A stretch of 64,000 nt of DNA, taken from assembly GCA_963743035.1 (NCBI GenBank), contig CAVUOB010000001.1:372001-436000 (forward strand), read 5' to 3'. A program made the position numbers and the translations under genes. This stretch comes from PALSA-911 sp963743035 (GTDB taxonomy: Bacteria > Pseudomonadota > Alphaproteobacteria > Acetobacterales > Acetobacteraceae). Of this stretch, positions 50,954 through 59,930 are shown piece after piece (positions within the stretch are counted from its first letter, which is position 1; each line of letters opens with the position of its first letter). The notes beneath the pieces were generated by a model. The model saw only the letters and a list, made by a program, of their open reading frames with translations. It did no database searches and was not told the DNA's origin.

Positions 50954-52027
50954 TTAGGCGTTCAAGCCGCGTAACGCCTCGCAAACGGCCCGGGTAACCT
51001 CTTTCGTGGTGGCCTTGCCGCCCAGGTCCGGCGTCAACAACCCGGAGGCGCAGACCTGCTCCACCGCGCGCATCAGCATCTCCGCGGCCGGCTTCTCGCC
51101 CAGATGCTCCAGCATCATCGCCGCGGTCCAGAAACTGGCGACCGGATTGGCGATGCCCTTGCCGGTGATGTCGAAGGCCGAGCCATGGATCGGCTCGAAC
51201 ATCGACGGGCTCCTGCGTTGCGGGTCCACGTTGCCGGTCGGCGCGATGCCCAGCGACCCCGCCAGCGCGGCGGCCAGGTCGGACAGGATGTCGGCGTGCA
51301 GGTTGGTCGCCACCACGGTGTCGATGCTGCGCGGCTTCATCACCATGCGCATCGTCATGGCGTCGACCAGTTCCTTGTCCCAGGTCACATCCTTGTAGTC
51401 GTGCGACACCAGGGCGGCGATTTCGTCCCAGAACACCATGCCGTGGCGCTGGGCATTGGATTTCGTCACCACGGTCAGATGCTTGCGCGGCCGCGCGCGG
51501 GCACAGTCGAAGGCATAGCGCAGGATCCGCTCCACCCCGACGCGGGTGAAGATGGCGGTCTCGGTCGCCACCTCCTCCGGCAGGCCGCGATGCGCCCGCC
51601 CGCCATGGCCGGCATATTCGCCCTCGGAATTCTCCCGGATGATCAGCCAGTCCAGATCGCCCACGCCGACATTGCGCAGCGGGCTGGTGATGCCCGGCAG
51701 GATGCGCGTCGGGCGGACATTGGCGTACTGGTCGAACCCCTGGCAGATCTGCAGCCGCAGGCCCCAGAGCGAGACATGGTCGGGGATATCCGGATCGCCC
51801 ACGGCGCCGAAATAGATCGCATCCGCCGTGCGCAGCCAGGCCAGCCCGTCCGGCGGCATGAACACGCCATGCTTGCGGTAATAGTCCGAACCCCAGTCAT
51901 AGCGGTCGATCTTCAGCTCGAAGCCGAGGTCGCGGCCGGCCAGGGTGTCCAGTACCTCCAGCCCGGCCTCGATCACCTCCGGTCCGATGCCGTCGGCGGG
52001 AACCGAGGCGATCCGGTGCGTGCGCAT
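50954..52027 (-). CDS. tartrate dehydrogenase/isopropylmalate-dehydrogenase-family enzyme
   Basis: A 357-residue NAD-dependent decarboxylating dehydrogenase. IASVPADGIGPEVIEAGLEV, LWGLRLQICQGFDQYANVRP, IIRENSEGEYAGHGGR and the metal-binding LHADILSDLAAALAGSLGIA with MFEPIHGSAFDITGKGIANP are typical of TtuC/DmlA (tartrate/D-malate dehydrogenase). It lies five bp downstream of the NitT/TauT-type receptor gene 52032-53042, so its substrate may derive from the imported compound. Followed at once by the 107-bp hairpin repeat. Confidence 0.9.
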   Translation of the reverse strand: MRTHRIASVPADGIGPEVIEAGLEVLDTLAGRDLGFELKIDRYDWGSDYYRKHGVFMPPDGLAWLRTADAIYFGAVGDPDIPDHVSLWGLRLQICQGFDQYANVRPTRILPGITSPLRNVGVGDLDWLIIRENSEGEYAGHGGRAHRGLPEEVATETAIFTRVGVERILRYAFDCARARPRKHLTVVTKSNAQRHGMVFWDEIAALVSHDYKDVTWDKELVDAMTMRMVMKPRSIDTVVATNLHADILSDLAAALAGSLGIAPTGNVDPQRRSPSMFEPIHGSAFDITGKGIANPVASFWTAAMMLEHLGEKPAAEMLMRAVEQVCASGLLTPDLGGKATTKEVTRAVCEALRGLNA

Positions 52028-52031
52028 AAGC

Positions 52032-53042
52032 TCAGCTGCCTTTCAGGTCGTAGACCTCCGGGAAGAACAGATCCTGCCAGCTATCGGCCTTCCGCTTCAC
52101 CTTGCCGACGCGGTACATGAAGTCGGCGTATTTCATCGTGCCCGTGGGCGTGGCGAAATACCGGTAGCGCGGGTCGTTGATGAACTCCAGGATCTCCTGC
52201 GTGGTCAGCTTGGATTTCGAATCCGCCACGTAATATTCCACCGCCTGCGGCAGATCCAGATCGACCAGGGTGGAGGCTTCCTTCAGCGCATTCACCAGCG
52301 CGCGATAGACCGTCGGATTGGCGTCGTGAAAGCTCTTGCTGGTCCAGGCCACCACGGTGGTGGCATCGCCGAGCAGCGAGGTGGAATCCAGCACGGTGTG
52401 GATCGACTTGTCGCGCAGCTGCAGATTCTGGAACGGCGGCACGGTGAAGGCGCAGTCGAAGTTGGAGCTGCCGCTGAGCAGGCCGGCCGTCGCATCCGGC
52501 GGGGACAGCGACATCGTCAGTTCATCGAGCTTGGCGTAGTTCTTGTCGCCCCATTCCTGCGCGGCGGCCATTTCCAGGACCACCGCCTGGATCGCCACCT
52601 TCACCGCGGGCAGCGCGATCTTGTTGGCCGAGGTCAGGTCCTTGATCGTCTTCACCTCCGGTGCGCGGCAGTTCAGCAGGATCGGCGAGCGGCCGAGCCC
52701 GACCATGCCGCGCACCTCCTGCTTGGTGCCATAGGTCTTGGCCCACAGCGTCACCAGCCCGGGCACGCCGCCGGAAACCACGTCCACGCTGTCGCTCAGC
52801 AGCGCGTCGTTCATGTTGTCCGGGCCGCTGAAGGTGCGCCAGCTGACCTTGAGGTCCGGGATCCCCAGTAGCGCGGCGTGCTTCTCCAGCAGCTTGCGGT
52901 GCGCCATCACGTTGAACTGCAGATAGCCCATGCTGAACTGCTGGGCGAAGCGCACTTCGTTCACTTCCGCCCGCGCCCCGCCTGTACCTGGTAGCCCCGC
53001 ACTCAGGAACAGCGCGCAAATACCCGCCAGAATTCGTTTCAT
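52032..53042 (-). CDS. NitT/TauT-type ABC substrate-binding protein
   Basis: A 336-residue periplasmic receptor with signal peptide MKRILAGICALFLSAGLPGT and cleavage near ARA. It has the SsuA/TauA-like features VNEVRFAQQFSMGYLQFNVM, DNMNDALLSDSVDVVSGGVP and LLSGSSNFDCAFTVPPFQNL. ATG 53040-53042 has AGGAAAGAG upstream. It lies 12 bp after the permease gene in the order ATPase, permease, receptor, dehydrogenase. Ligand unknown; the dehydrogenase suggests a hydroxy-dicarboxylate or related acid. Confidence 0.9.
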   Translation of the reverse strand: MKRILAGICALFLSAGLPGTGGARAEVNEVRFAQQFSMGYLQFNVMAHRKLLEKHAALLGIPDLKVSWRTFSGPDNMNDALLSDSVDVVSGGVPGLVTLWAKTYGTKQEVRGMVGLGRSPILLNCRAPEVKTIKDLTSANKIALPAVKVAIQAVVLEMAAAQEWGDKNYAKLDELTMSLSPPDATAGLLSGSSNFDCAFTVPPFQNLQLRDKSIHTVLDSTSLLGDATTVVAWTSKSFHDANPTVYRALVNALKEASTLVDLDLPQAVEYYVADSKSKLTTQEILEFINDPRYRYFATPTGTMKYADFMYRVGKVKRKADSWQDLFFPEVYDLKGS

Positions 53043-53054
53043 TCGTCTCTTTCC

Positions 53055-53909
53055 TTAATGCGCCTGCATGCCCCAGCGGCGCAGCGTTCGTGTTTCGATC
53101 TGCCGGAACACCAGGCTGTCGATGATCAGGCCGATGAAGATGACCGTCAGCAGCCCGGCGAAGACATTGGCTATTTCCAGCTCGTTCTTGTTCTCGAAGA
53201 TATACCAGCCAAGCCCACCCTTGCCGGAACTGGCGCCGAACACCAGCTCGGCCGCCACCAGCGTGCGCCAGGCGAAGGCCCAGCCGATCTTCAGCCCGGA
53301 CAGGATGGACGGAAACGCCGCCGGCACCAGGATGCGCAGCACGTAGCTGACGGGGTTCAGGCCGTAATTGCGCCCGACCATGCGCATGGTCTGCGACACC
53401 GACTGGAAGCCCGAATGCGTGTTCATCGCCACCACCCAGGTCACGGAATGCAGCAGCACGAACACCAGGCTGCCCTCGCCCAGGCCGAACCACAGCAGCG
53501 CCAGCGGCAGCAGCGCGATCGCCGGCAGCGGGTTCAGCATCGCCGTCAGCGTCTCCAGCAGCGAATTGCCCATCCGCGACGTCGCCGCCAGCCCGGTCAG
53601 CACCGCGGCGCAGAGTATGCCCAGCGCATAGCCGGTCAGCAGTACCCGCAGCGAGATCGCCACCCTTTGCGGAATGACGCCGCTGGTCATGCCATCGACA
53701 AAAGCCTGCAGCGTGTCGCTCAACGTCGGCACCAGCAGAGGGTTGTTCAGCCAGGTGCCGTAGATCTGCCAGGCGATGCCCAGCACCGCCACCACCAGCA
53801 GCCGGCGCAGGGCGGAAATCGCATACAGCCGCTGCAGCAGCGGCACCGGGCGGGCGGCGATGTCCAGCCGCTCGTTCGGGTCGATATCGGTGATCAGGTT
53901 GGCGCGCAT
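53055..53909 (-). CDS. NitT/TauT-type ABC permease
   Basis: A 284-residue inner-membrane permease. Helix LLVVAVLGIAWQIYGTWL, NPLPAIALLPLALLWFGLGE, the EAA loop VSQTMRMVGRNYGLNPVSYV and the last helix ANVFAGLLTVIFIGLIIDSL are seen. ATG 53907-53909 follows the ATPase stop by one base. Confidence 0.92.
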   Translation of the reverse strand: MRANLITDIDPNERLDIAARPVPLLQRLYAISALRRLLVVAVLGIAWQIYGTWLNNPLLVPTLSDTLQAFVDGMTSGVIPQRVAISLRVLLTGYALGILCAAVLTGLAATSRMGNSLLETLTAMLNPLPAIALLPLALLWFGLGEGSLVFVLLHSVTWVVAMNTHSGFQSVSQTMRMVGRNYGLNPVSYVLRILVPAAFPSILSGLKIGWAFAWRTLVAAELVFGASSGKGGLGWYIFENKNELEIANVFAGLLTVIFIGLIIDSLVFRQIETRTLRRWGMQAH

Positions 53910-53910
53910 G

Positions 53911-54729
53911 CTATTCCGCCTTCTCGTCCATGGGGCGTCCGAAGAGCAAAGAATAGATTTGGACCTCCGTCTCCTTCATGCGCACGGGATCGCCGCGCAC
54001 GCCGTCGAGCTCGTTCAGCTCCGCGCGCACGCGCCCGGGATGGGCCGATAGCAGCAGGATGCGGCTGCCGATCTTCAGCGCCTCGGCGATGGAATGGGTG
54101 ACGAATAGCAGCGTGAACTTCGTCTCCTCCCACAAGGCCATCAGCTCGTCCTGCATCTGGCCGCGCGTCAGGCTGTCCAGTGCGGCGAACGGCTCGTCCA
54201 TCAGCAGGATGTCCGGCTCCATCGCCATGCCGCGCGCGATCGCCACGCGCTGCTTCATGCCGCCGGACAGGGTGTGGGGGAAGCTGTCGCGGGCGCGGGA
54301 GAGATTGACCTTGTCGATATAGACGTCGGCCCGGTCGGCGGCCTCGGCGCGGGAGTATTTCCCCGACGCTGTCATCGGGAACATGATGTTCTGCTTCACC
54401 GTCTTCCACGGCAGCAGCTGGTCGAATTCCTGGAACACCATCATCCGGTCCGGCCCCGGGCGGGTGATCTGGTGGCCCTTCAGCGTGATCCGCCCCTCGG
54501 TCGGCGTCATATAGCCGCCCACCGCCTTCAGCAGGCTGGATTTCCCGCAGCCGGAAGGGCCGAGCAGGATGAAACGGTCGCCGGCATCGATCTCGAAGCG
54601 CACGCGCCAGGTCGCGGTCACGATCTGCTCGGTGGTGGTGTAGCAGAGCGTCACGTCCTCGACGCCCAGCAACGGTGCCGGTCCGTGCGGCGCGATAGGC
54701 GCGGAAAGTGGTCTGACCGGCGCGTCCAT
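53911..54729 (-). CDS. NitT/TauT-type ABC ATP-binding protein
   Basis: A 272-residue ATPase: Walker A GPSGCGKSSLLKAVGGYMTP, Q-loop MVFQEFDQLLPWKTVKQNI, signature LSGGMKQRVAIARGMA, Walker B ILLMDEPFAALDSLTRG and H-loop FVTHSIAEALKIG (HS instead of HD). Start chosen at ATG 54727-54729, close to the family start. First gene of the transporter-dehydrogenase operon running to 50954. Confidence 0.92.
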   Translation of the reverse strand: MDAPVRPLSAPIAPHGPAPLLGVEDVTLCYTTTEQIVTATWRVRFEIDAGDRFILLGPSGCGKSSLLKAVGGYMTPTEGRITLKGHQITRPGPDRMMVFQEFDQLLPWKTVKQNIMFPMTASGKYSRAEAADRADVYIDKVNLSRARDSFPHTLSGGMKQRVAIARGMAMEPDILLMDEPFAALDSLTRGQMQDELMALWEETKFTLLFVTHSIAEALKIGSRILLLSAHPGRVRAELNELDGVRGDPVRMKETEVQIYSLLFGRPMDEKAE

Positions 54730-54845
54730 GCGTCTCCTTGGCGTTTCCTGGGGCGTTTCCTGGCAATTTTTCCAGTTGAGGTCTGGATTAACTTCTCCCG
54801 CTGTGGCTTGGCAAGCGGAGCCTGCGGCAAGGCGGCGCCCGGAAC

Positions 54846-55652
54846 CTATCGCGTCGCCGGGGCAAGGCATCCAGGCGAGGTGAAATAGCGCCGCTCCACG
54901 CCCTTGAGATGCGCCAGCATGTGTTCGTCGATCGGGAAGCTGCACGGTTCCGTCAGTTGCACCCCGTTGTCGAAGCGCACCCGCAGGGTGAATTCCCCCT
55001 GGCAGAGCATCGGCTGCGGGCAGTTCCGGGTCACCTGCTCATCGAAATTCTTCCAGCTCACCGCTTCCCAGCTCTGGCGCGGGATCAGCAGCACCTCCCG
55101 GCTCCAGGTGCCGCCGCCCGGAAGATCGAACGGCGCGGTCTGCGCCGCGCTGTCGAACACCAGCCGGTCCGCCTTGCCGGCGCCGTCCTGGCCGATGGAC
55201 GAGGTCGTGGTGCGATACCAGACATAGGGCGACGAGAACAAAATCCGGCCTTGCCTGGAAAACACCAGATCGCCCTCGATCGCCCGCACCCCGATCCCAT
55301 TCGGCGGCGGCGCCCGATTGGCCAGCGCCGGCTGCACGATCAGCAGCGGAAAATCGCCCGGCTGGCCGTTTTCGTCGCGCAGCAGGATGCCGGCGTTCCC
55401 GGCCGCACCGAGCAGGAACTGGTCCGAGCGCAGGATGGTGATCGCGTCCCCCGCCAGCTGCGCCAGGAACGGCCGCGGCCCGGTCAGCGTATTGCGCAAC
55501 GCGATCAGCGCGGTGACCAGCGAGGTGAGGGAGACGACGAACGCGGTCCAGTCGCGCGCCCGCTGAAACCAGGACGTTTTCTGCGGCGCGGGAGCCGGGG
55601 AGGGACGGAGCTTGCGTTCGAGGAACGGGTTCGGCCGGGGCGGCACCGTCAC
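54846..55652 (-). CDS. membrane-anchored protein of unknown function
   Basis: A protein of about 268 residues with one predicted N-terminal membrane helix (TAFVVSLTSLVTALIALRNT, residues about 32-50) and a C-terminal globular domain rich in beta strands (LVFSRQGRILFSSPYVWYRT, LPGGGTWSREVLLIPRQSWE, CQGEFTLRVRFDNGVQLTEP), probably periplasmic, with Cys residues that may form a disulfide. The start is likely GTG 55650-55652, five bp after the Pro-rich gene, but there is no strong ribosome site. No family recognised. Confidence 0.65.
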   Translation of the reverse strand: MTVPPRPNPFLERKLRPSPAPAPQKTSWFQRARDWTAFVVSLTSLVTALIALRNTLTGPRPFLAQLAGDAITILRSDQFLLGAAGNAGILLRDENGQPGDFPLLIVQPALANRAPPPNGIGVRAIEGDLVFSRQGRILFSSPYVWYRTTTSSIGQDGAGKADRLVFDSAAQTAPFDLPGGGTWSREVLLIPRQSWEAVSWKNFDEQVTRNCPQPMLCQGEFTLRVRFDNGVQLTEPCSFPIDEHMLAHLKGVERRYFTSPGCLAPATR

Positions 55653-55657
55653 AAATG

Positions 55658-55954
55658 CTAGGGAGAGGATTTGGCGGATGGCGGATTGGGCGGCGGCCCT
55701 CCGCCGGAAGGCGACGACGGGGGCGGATAGGCTGAGGGAGGATTGGGCGGTGGCGCCGGGGCAGGCACGACAGGAGGATAGACGGATGGCGGGTTCGGCG
55801 GCGCCATCGGAGGTGGAAACGCCGACGGCGGATTGGCCGGCGGCGCCTGCGCCAGGACGAACGATGGGTTGGCCGCCCATGCCAGCCCAACGGCCGGGAT
55901 CGCGGCGACCCCGCGAAGCAAAAGACCGATGGCAATACCTGTGCGCCTGCGCAT
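55658..55954 (-). CDS. small secreted proline-rich repeat protein
   Basis: A 98-residue protein from ATG 55952-55954 with a signal peptide (TGIAIGLLLRGVAAIPAVGL, cleavage near LAQA) and a mature chain made of PPNPPSxxPP repeats (PPANPPSAFPPP, PPNPPSVYPP, PPNPPSAYPP, PPPNPPSAKSSP). Low-complexity; likely cell-envelope-associated. It is immediately followed by the membrane-anchored unknown gene, so the two are probably co-expressed. Confidence 0.65.
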   Translation of the reverse strand: MRRRTGIAIGLLLRGVAAIPAVGLAWAANPSFVLAQAPPANPPSAFPPPMAPPNPPSVYPPVVPAPAPPPNPPSAYPPPSSPSGGGPPPNPPSAKSSP

Positions 55955-56181
55955 TACGGCCGGGACTCCCTTACATGGCTTCAACCGAGCGTAGCCCCGC
56001 CGGACGCAAGCTGTAAATTCACCGGAACGTTCTGCCATCGTCTGCGTGGGCATCGCCCGCGCGCCGCCGTCTGCGCTGCCGGCGTGCCCGCCGCTGGACG
56101 GGTGACACGCCCGGCCCGCGGGGCTAGAGTTTCGGCCACGGGCGCCGGCGGAAACCAGCGCGGAAACGAGGAGCGTAGGCC

Positions 56182-57072
56182 GTGACCATCGACATTCGTC
56201 CATTGCACCCTGTCTTCGTCGGCGAGGTATCCGGGGCCGATCTCACCCAGAAGCTGACGAAATCCGACGTCGCCGCCATCGAGGCCGGCATGGACCGCTA
56301 CGCGGTGCTGGTCTTCCACGGCCAGAACATCACCGACGAGCAGCAGGTCGCATTCTCGCGCAATTTCGGCGAGATCGAGCTGGCCGTGGGCAGCAACGTC
56401 ACGAAGCTCGAGGACCGGCGCCTGCCCGTGGAGATCGCCGATGTCTCCAACCTCGATAAGGACAACCAGGTCTTCACCCGCGACGATCGGCGGCGGATGT
56501 TCAACCTCGGCAACCAGCTCTGGCATTCCGACAGCTCGTTCCGTGCCGTGCCGGCGAAATACTCGCTGCTGTCCGGGCGGCGGGTGCAGAGCTCGGTCGG
56601 CAACACCGAATTCGCCGACATGCGGGCGGCCTATGACGACCTCGACGCCGCCACCAAGGCGGAAATCGAGGATCTGCTCACCGAGCATTCGCTGATCTAC
56701 TCGCGCGGCATCCTCGGCTTCGCCGAATTCACCGACGCGGAGAAAGAGACATTCCGGCCGGTGCGCCAGCGCCTGGTGCGCACCCATCCGGTGACCGGCC
56801 GCAAATCGCTCTATCTGTCGTCGCACGCCGGAACCATCGTCGGCTGGCCGATGCCGGAGGCGCGCGCCTTCCTGCGCGACCTGACCGAGCACGCCACGCA
56901 GGACAAATACCGCTACGCCCATAGCTGGACGCAGTACAACCTGGTGATCTGGGACAACCGCCAGACCATGCACCGGGTGCGCCGGTTCGACGAAAAACAG
57001 CCCCGCGACATGCGCCGCACCACCATCGCCGGCGACGCCCCGACCGTGGAGCAGGAGGTCCGGGCCGCCTAG
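56182..57072 (+). CDS. TfdA/TauD-family 2-oxoglutarate-dependent dioxygenase
   Basis: A 296-residue non-haem iron enzyme. HPVFVGEVSGADLTQKLTKS at the start is typical of the TfdA (2,4-D dioxygenase) branch. Iron ligands are His/Asp in LWHSDSSFRAVPAKYSLL and the distal His in DNRQTMHRVRRF; the 2-oxoglutarate Arg is in RDMRRTTIAGDAPTVE. VRTHPVTGRKSLYLSSHAGT is the second conserved block. Start is GTG 56182 with GAGGAG upstream. Unlike the TauD-like gene at 9568-10396 it is intact. Followed 156 bp later by a LivK-type receptor; possible substrates are aryloxyacids, sulfonates or similar. Confidence 0.9.
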   Translation: MTIDIRPLHPVFVGEVSGADLTQKLTKSDVAAIEAGMDRYAVLVFHGQNITDEQQVAFSRNFGEIELAVGSNVTKLEDRRLPVEIADVSNLDKDNQVFTRDDRRRMFNLGNQLWHSDSSFRAVPAKYSLLSGRRVQSSVGNTEFADMRAAYDDLDAATKAEIEDLLTEHSLIYSRGILGFAEFTDAEKETFRPVRQRLVRTHPVTGRKSLYLSSHAGTIVGWPMPEARAFLRDLTEHATQDKYRYAHSWTQYNLVIWDNRQTMHRVRRFDEKQPRDMRRTTIAGDAPTVEQEVRAA

Positions 57073-57228
57073 CGCCGTCCGGAGCGGGAAGGCCGCCGCT
57101 CGGGGTGCACCCCGATCCCGGGCGCCGATCCCCGGCATGGGTCTGGCGTTCGTCGTGGCTCCGTCCCAGTATGCTCGCCGTCAACCTGGTCCACCAATGA
57201 GGCCAGAAGTAAGGGAGCATAAACGACC

Positions 57229-58470
57229 ATGAAACATGGCATCAGCCGCCGGGGTTTGCTCGGCACGTCACTCGCCGCCGGCACCGGCCTCGCCTTGCCG
57301 CGCCGGGCCGCGGCGCAGCAGACCATCCGCATCGGCGTCCTCACCGACATGGCCGGCGCCTATGCCGCCAATACCGGCCCCGGCTCGGTGCTGGCGACGC
57401 AGATGGGGATCGAGGATTTCGCCAAGACGCATCCGAATATCCAGGTGGAGCTGATCTCCGCCGACATGCAGCTCAAGCCCGACGTGGCGCTGGCCATCGC
57501 CGGCGACTGGTTCGACAACCGGGGCGTCGACCTGATCATGGACCTGCCGCTGTCCTCCGCCGCCTTCGCGGTGGGCGAGATGGCGAAGGCGAAGGACAAG
57601 CTGGCGATCTTCACCGGCGCCGCCTCGGCCGACCTCACCGGGCCGCGCTGCGGGCCGAACCATCTGCACTGGGCCTACGACACCTGGTCGATGCCGCATG
57701 GCGTGGTGGACGCGCTGGTGAAGGAAGGTGGCGACACCTGGTTCTTCATCACCGCCGACTATGCCTTCGGCCGCTCGCTGGAACGTGACTCCGCCTCGTT
57801 CGTCACCGCCGCCGGCGGCAAGGTGCTGGGCGACGCGGCGCATCCGTTCCCGGGCACCACGGATTTCTCCGCCTATATCGTGCAGGCGAAGGCCAGCGGC
57901 GCCAAGGTGATCGGGCTGGCCAATGGCGGCAGCGACACGCAGAACTGCATCAAGCAGGCCGCCGAGTTCGGCCTGATGCGCGGTGGCCAGAAGGTCGCCG
58001 GCATGCTGCTGCTGATCAACGACGTGCATGGCATGGGCCTGCAATCGGCCCAGGGCGTGCTGCTGAGCGAGCCCTATTACTGGAACCTGAACGACGGCAC
58101 CCGGGATTTCGGCAAGCGGTTCGCGGCGCGGGCCAGCACCGGCGCGATGCCCAACTCGCCGCAGGCCGGGCAGTATTCCGCCGTCCTGCATTACCTGAAG
58201 GCGGTCGCGGCAATGGGCGTGGACAAGGCGAAGGCCAGCGGCCGCGCCGCGATCGCCCAGATGCGCGCGCTGCCGATCGAGGATCCGATCTTCGGCAAAA
58301 GCGAGATCCGCGCCGACGGCAGGGTGATCCACGCCTTGTATCTGTTCGAGGTGAAGGCCCCGGAACAATCCACCGGCCCGTGGGATTACTACACCCTCCG
58401 GCGCACGATCCCGATGGACCAGGCGTTCCGTCCGATCGCCGAGGGTCATTGTCCAATGGTCCGTGCCTGA
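57229..58470 (+). CDS. Liv-type (HAAT) ABC substrate-binding protein, orphan
   Basis: A 413-residue periplasmic receptor with a twin-arginine export signal (ISRRGLLGTSLAAGTGLALP) and the type-I fold of LivK-like receptors: IRIGVLTDMAGAYAANTGPG, FFITADYAFGRSLERDSASF and KVIGLANGGSDTQNCIKQAA. ATG 57229 has AAGGGAG upstream. It lies 156 bp after the dioxygenase gene on the same strand, and 17 kb from livHMGF, so it could serve that receptor-less transporter or another. The ligand may be an aromatic or alkanoic acid; unproven. Confidence 0.9.
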   Translation: MKHGISRRGLLGTSLAAGTGLALPRRAAAQQTIRIGVLTDMAGAYAANTGPGSVLATQMGIEDFAKTHPNIQVELISADMQLKPDVALAIAGDWFDNRGVDLIMDLPLSSAAFAVGEMAKAKDKLAIFTGAASADLTGPRCGPNHLHWAYDTWSMPHGVVDALVKEGGDTWFFITADYAFGRSLERDSASFVTAAGGKVLGDAAHPFPGTTDFSAYIVQAKASGAKVIGLANGGSDTQNCIKQAAEFGLMRGGQKVAGMLLLINDVHGMGLQSAQGVLLSEPYYWNLNDGTRDFGKRFAARASTGAMPNSPQAGQYSAVLHYLKAVAAMGVDKAKASGRAAIAQMRALPIEDPIFGKSEIRADGRVIHALYLFEVKAPEQSTGPWDYYTLRRTIPMDQAFRPIAEGHCPMVRA

Positions 58471-58477
58471 GCCTTCC

Positions 58478-58519
58478 GCACTGGGCTAGATGCACTGGCC
58501 TAGATCCACTGGGCTAGAT
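58478..58519. repeat. three tandem 14-bp units at the lpdV 3' end
   Basis: Units GCACTGGGCTAGAT, GCACTGGCCTAGAT and CCACTGGGCTAGAT follow each other at 58478-58491, 58492-58505 and 58506-58519. The last unit contains the lpdV stop (TAG on the minus strand, 58514-58516); the other two repeat that stop codon downstream. They fill the gap between two convergent genes. Confidence 0.85.
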
Positions 58520-59926
58520 ATGGATCGGATGCCCCAGCGCCTTGAGCGCGGCCTCGGCGAAGGCCTCGCTCTGGGTCGGATGGGCATGGATCGTCGCGGC
58601 AACATCCTCGAGCCGTGCGCCCATCTCGATCGCCAGGCTGAAGGCGGCCGACAATTCGGCAATCCCGGCGCCCACCCCCTGGATGCCGAGCAGCAGATGA
58701 TTGTCTTCCCTCGCCACGACGCGGATGAAGCCCGCCTCCTGCTCCAGCGTCATGGCGCGTCCATTGGCCTGGAAGGGGAACAGCCCGGTCACGAACCCGA
58801 TGCCGGCCGCCGCGGCCGCATCGGGCGACAGCCCGGCCGTGACGATCTCGGGGTCGGTGAAGCAGACCGCGGGGATGCATCTTTTGTCCCAGGCGCGTTT
58901 GGCGCCGGCGGCGATCTCCGCCACCATCTCTCCCTGCGCCATGGCCCGGTGCGCCAGCATCGGCTCGCCCGTCACGTCGCCGATCGCGTAGACGCCCCGC
59001 ATCGACGTGCGGCACTGGTCATCGATCCGGATGAACGGGCCGTCCATATCCAGGTCGATCGCCTCCAGACCCCAGCCCGCGGTCACCGGCTTGCGACCGA
59101 CGGTCACCAGGATCCGGTCGGCCGGCAGCGTCCGGATTTCCCCGTCCACCGCCTCGACCGATAGCGCGTCGCCCTTCGCTGCCAACCCCTTCGCGCCCAA
59201 TCCCTTCGCTCTGGCACCGGTCAGCACCTCGATCCCGAGTTCCCGCAGCCGCCCGGCTACCGGTCGCGTCAGCTCGGCATCGTATTGCGGCAGGATGCGG
59301 GCCTCGGCCTCGACCACGCTCACCGCCGCGCCCATCTTGGCAAAGGCCGTCCCCAGTTCGAGCCCGATATAGCCCGCGCCCACCACCACCAGCCGGCCCG
59401 GAATTTCGGTCAGCGCCAGGGCCCCGGTTGACGAGATCACCCTGCCGCCGAAGGGCAGGGACGGCAGCTCGATCGCATCGGAGCCGGTGGCGATCACCAC
59501 CTGCTCGGCCCGGATCACCTGCAGCCCGGTCTCCGTCTCGACCTCGACCGTCTTGCCGTCGCGAAACCGCGCCCAACCCTTGACGGATTTCACCCCGGCC
59601 CGTTTCAGCAGCGCCGCAACCCCGTTGTTCAGCCGCCCGACGATCCCTTCCTTCCACAGCATCGTCTTCGCCAGGTCGAGCTCCGCCCTGCCGGTGGAAA
59701 TGCCGAGCGGGCTGGCGCCGTCGCCGATCCGGGTGATCGCCGCGAATTGCTCGGCGGCGTGGATCAGCGCCTTGGAAGGGATGCAGCCGACATTGAGGCA
59801 GGTTCCCCCCAGCTTCCTCGCCTCCACCAGCACGGTGTCGACGCCGAGCTGGCCGGCCCGGATCGCGCAGACATAGCCGCCCGGTCCAGCGCCGACCACC
59901 AGAAGCTTGCAGATGATATCTTTCAT
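58514..59926 (-). CDS. lpdV: dihydrolipoyl dehydrogenase (E3) of the branched-chain 2-oxoacid complex
   Basis: A 470-residue FAD disulfide oxidoreductase that reoxidises lipoyl groups with NAD. FAD motif LLVVGAGPGGYVCAIRAGQL, redox pair GGTCLNVGCIPSKAL, NAD motif LVVVGAGYIGLELGTAF, VYAIGDVTGEPMLAHRAM and the active-site His-Glu in HAHPTQSEAF are all present. An in-frame repeat-like stretch KGLGAKGLAAKG lies near residue 245, in a surface loop between NAD-domain strands. Last gene of the bkd operon, four bp after E2. Confidence 0.95.
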   Translation of the reverse strand: MKDIICKLLVVGAGPGGYVCAIRAGQLGVDTVLVEARKLGGTCLNVGCIPSKALIHAAEQFAAITRIGDGASPLGISTGRAELDLAKTMLWKEGIVGRLNNGVAALLKRAGVKSVKGWARFRDGKTVEVETETGLQVIRAEQVVIATGSDAIELPSLPFGGRVISSTGALALTEIPGRLVVVGAGYIGLELGTAFAKMGAAVSVVEAEARILPQYDAELTRPVAGRLRELGIEVLTGARAKGLGAKGLAAKGDALSVEAVDGEIRTLPADRILVTVGRKPVTAGWGLEAIDLDMDGPFIRIDDQCRTSMRGVYAIGDVTGEPMLAHRAMAQGEMVAEIAAGAKRAWDKRCIPAVCFTDPEIVTAGLSPDAAAAAGIGFVTGLFPFQANGRAMTLEQEAGFIRVVAREDNHLLLGIQGVGAGIAELSAAFSLAIEMGARLEDVAATIHAHPTQSEAFAEAALKALGHPIHI

Positions 59927-59930
59927 GGCC

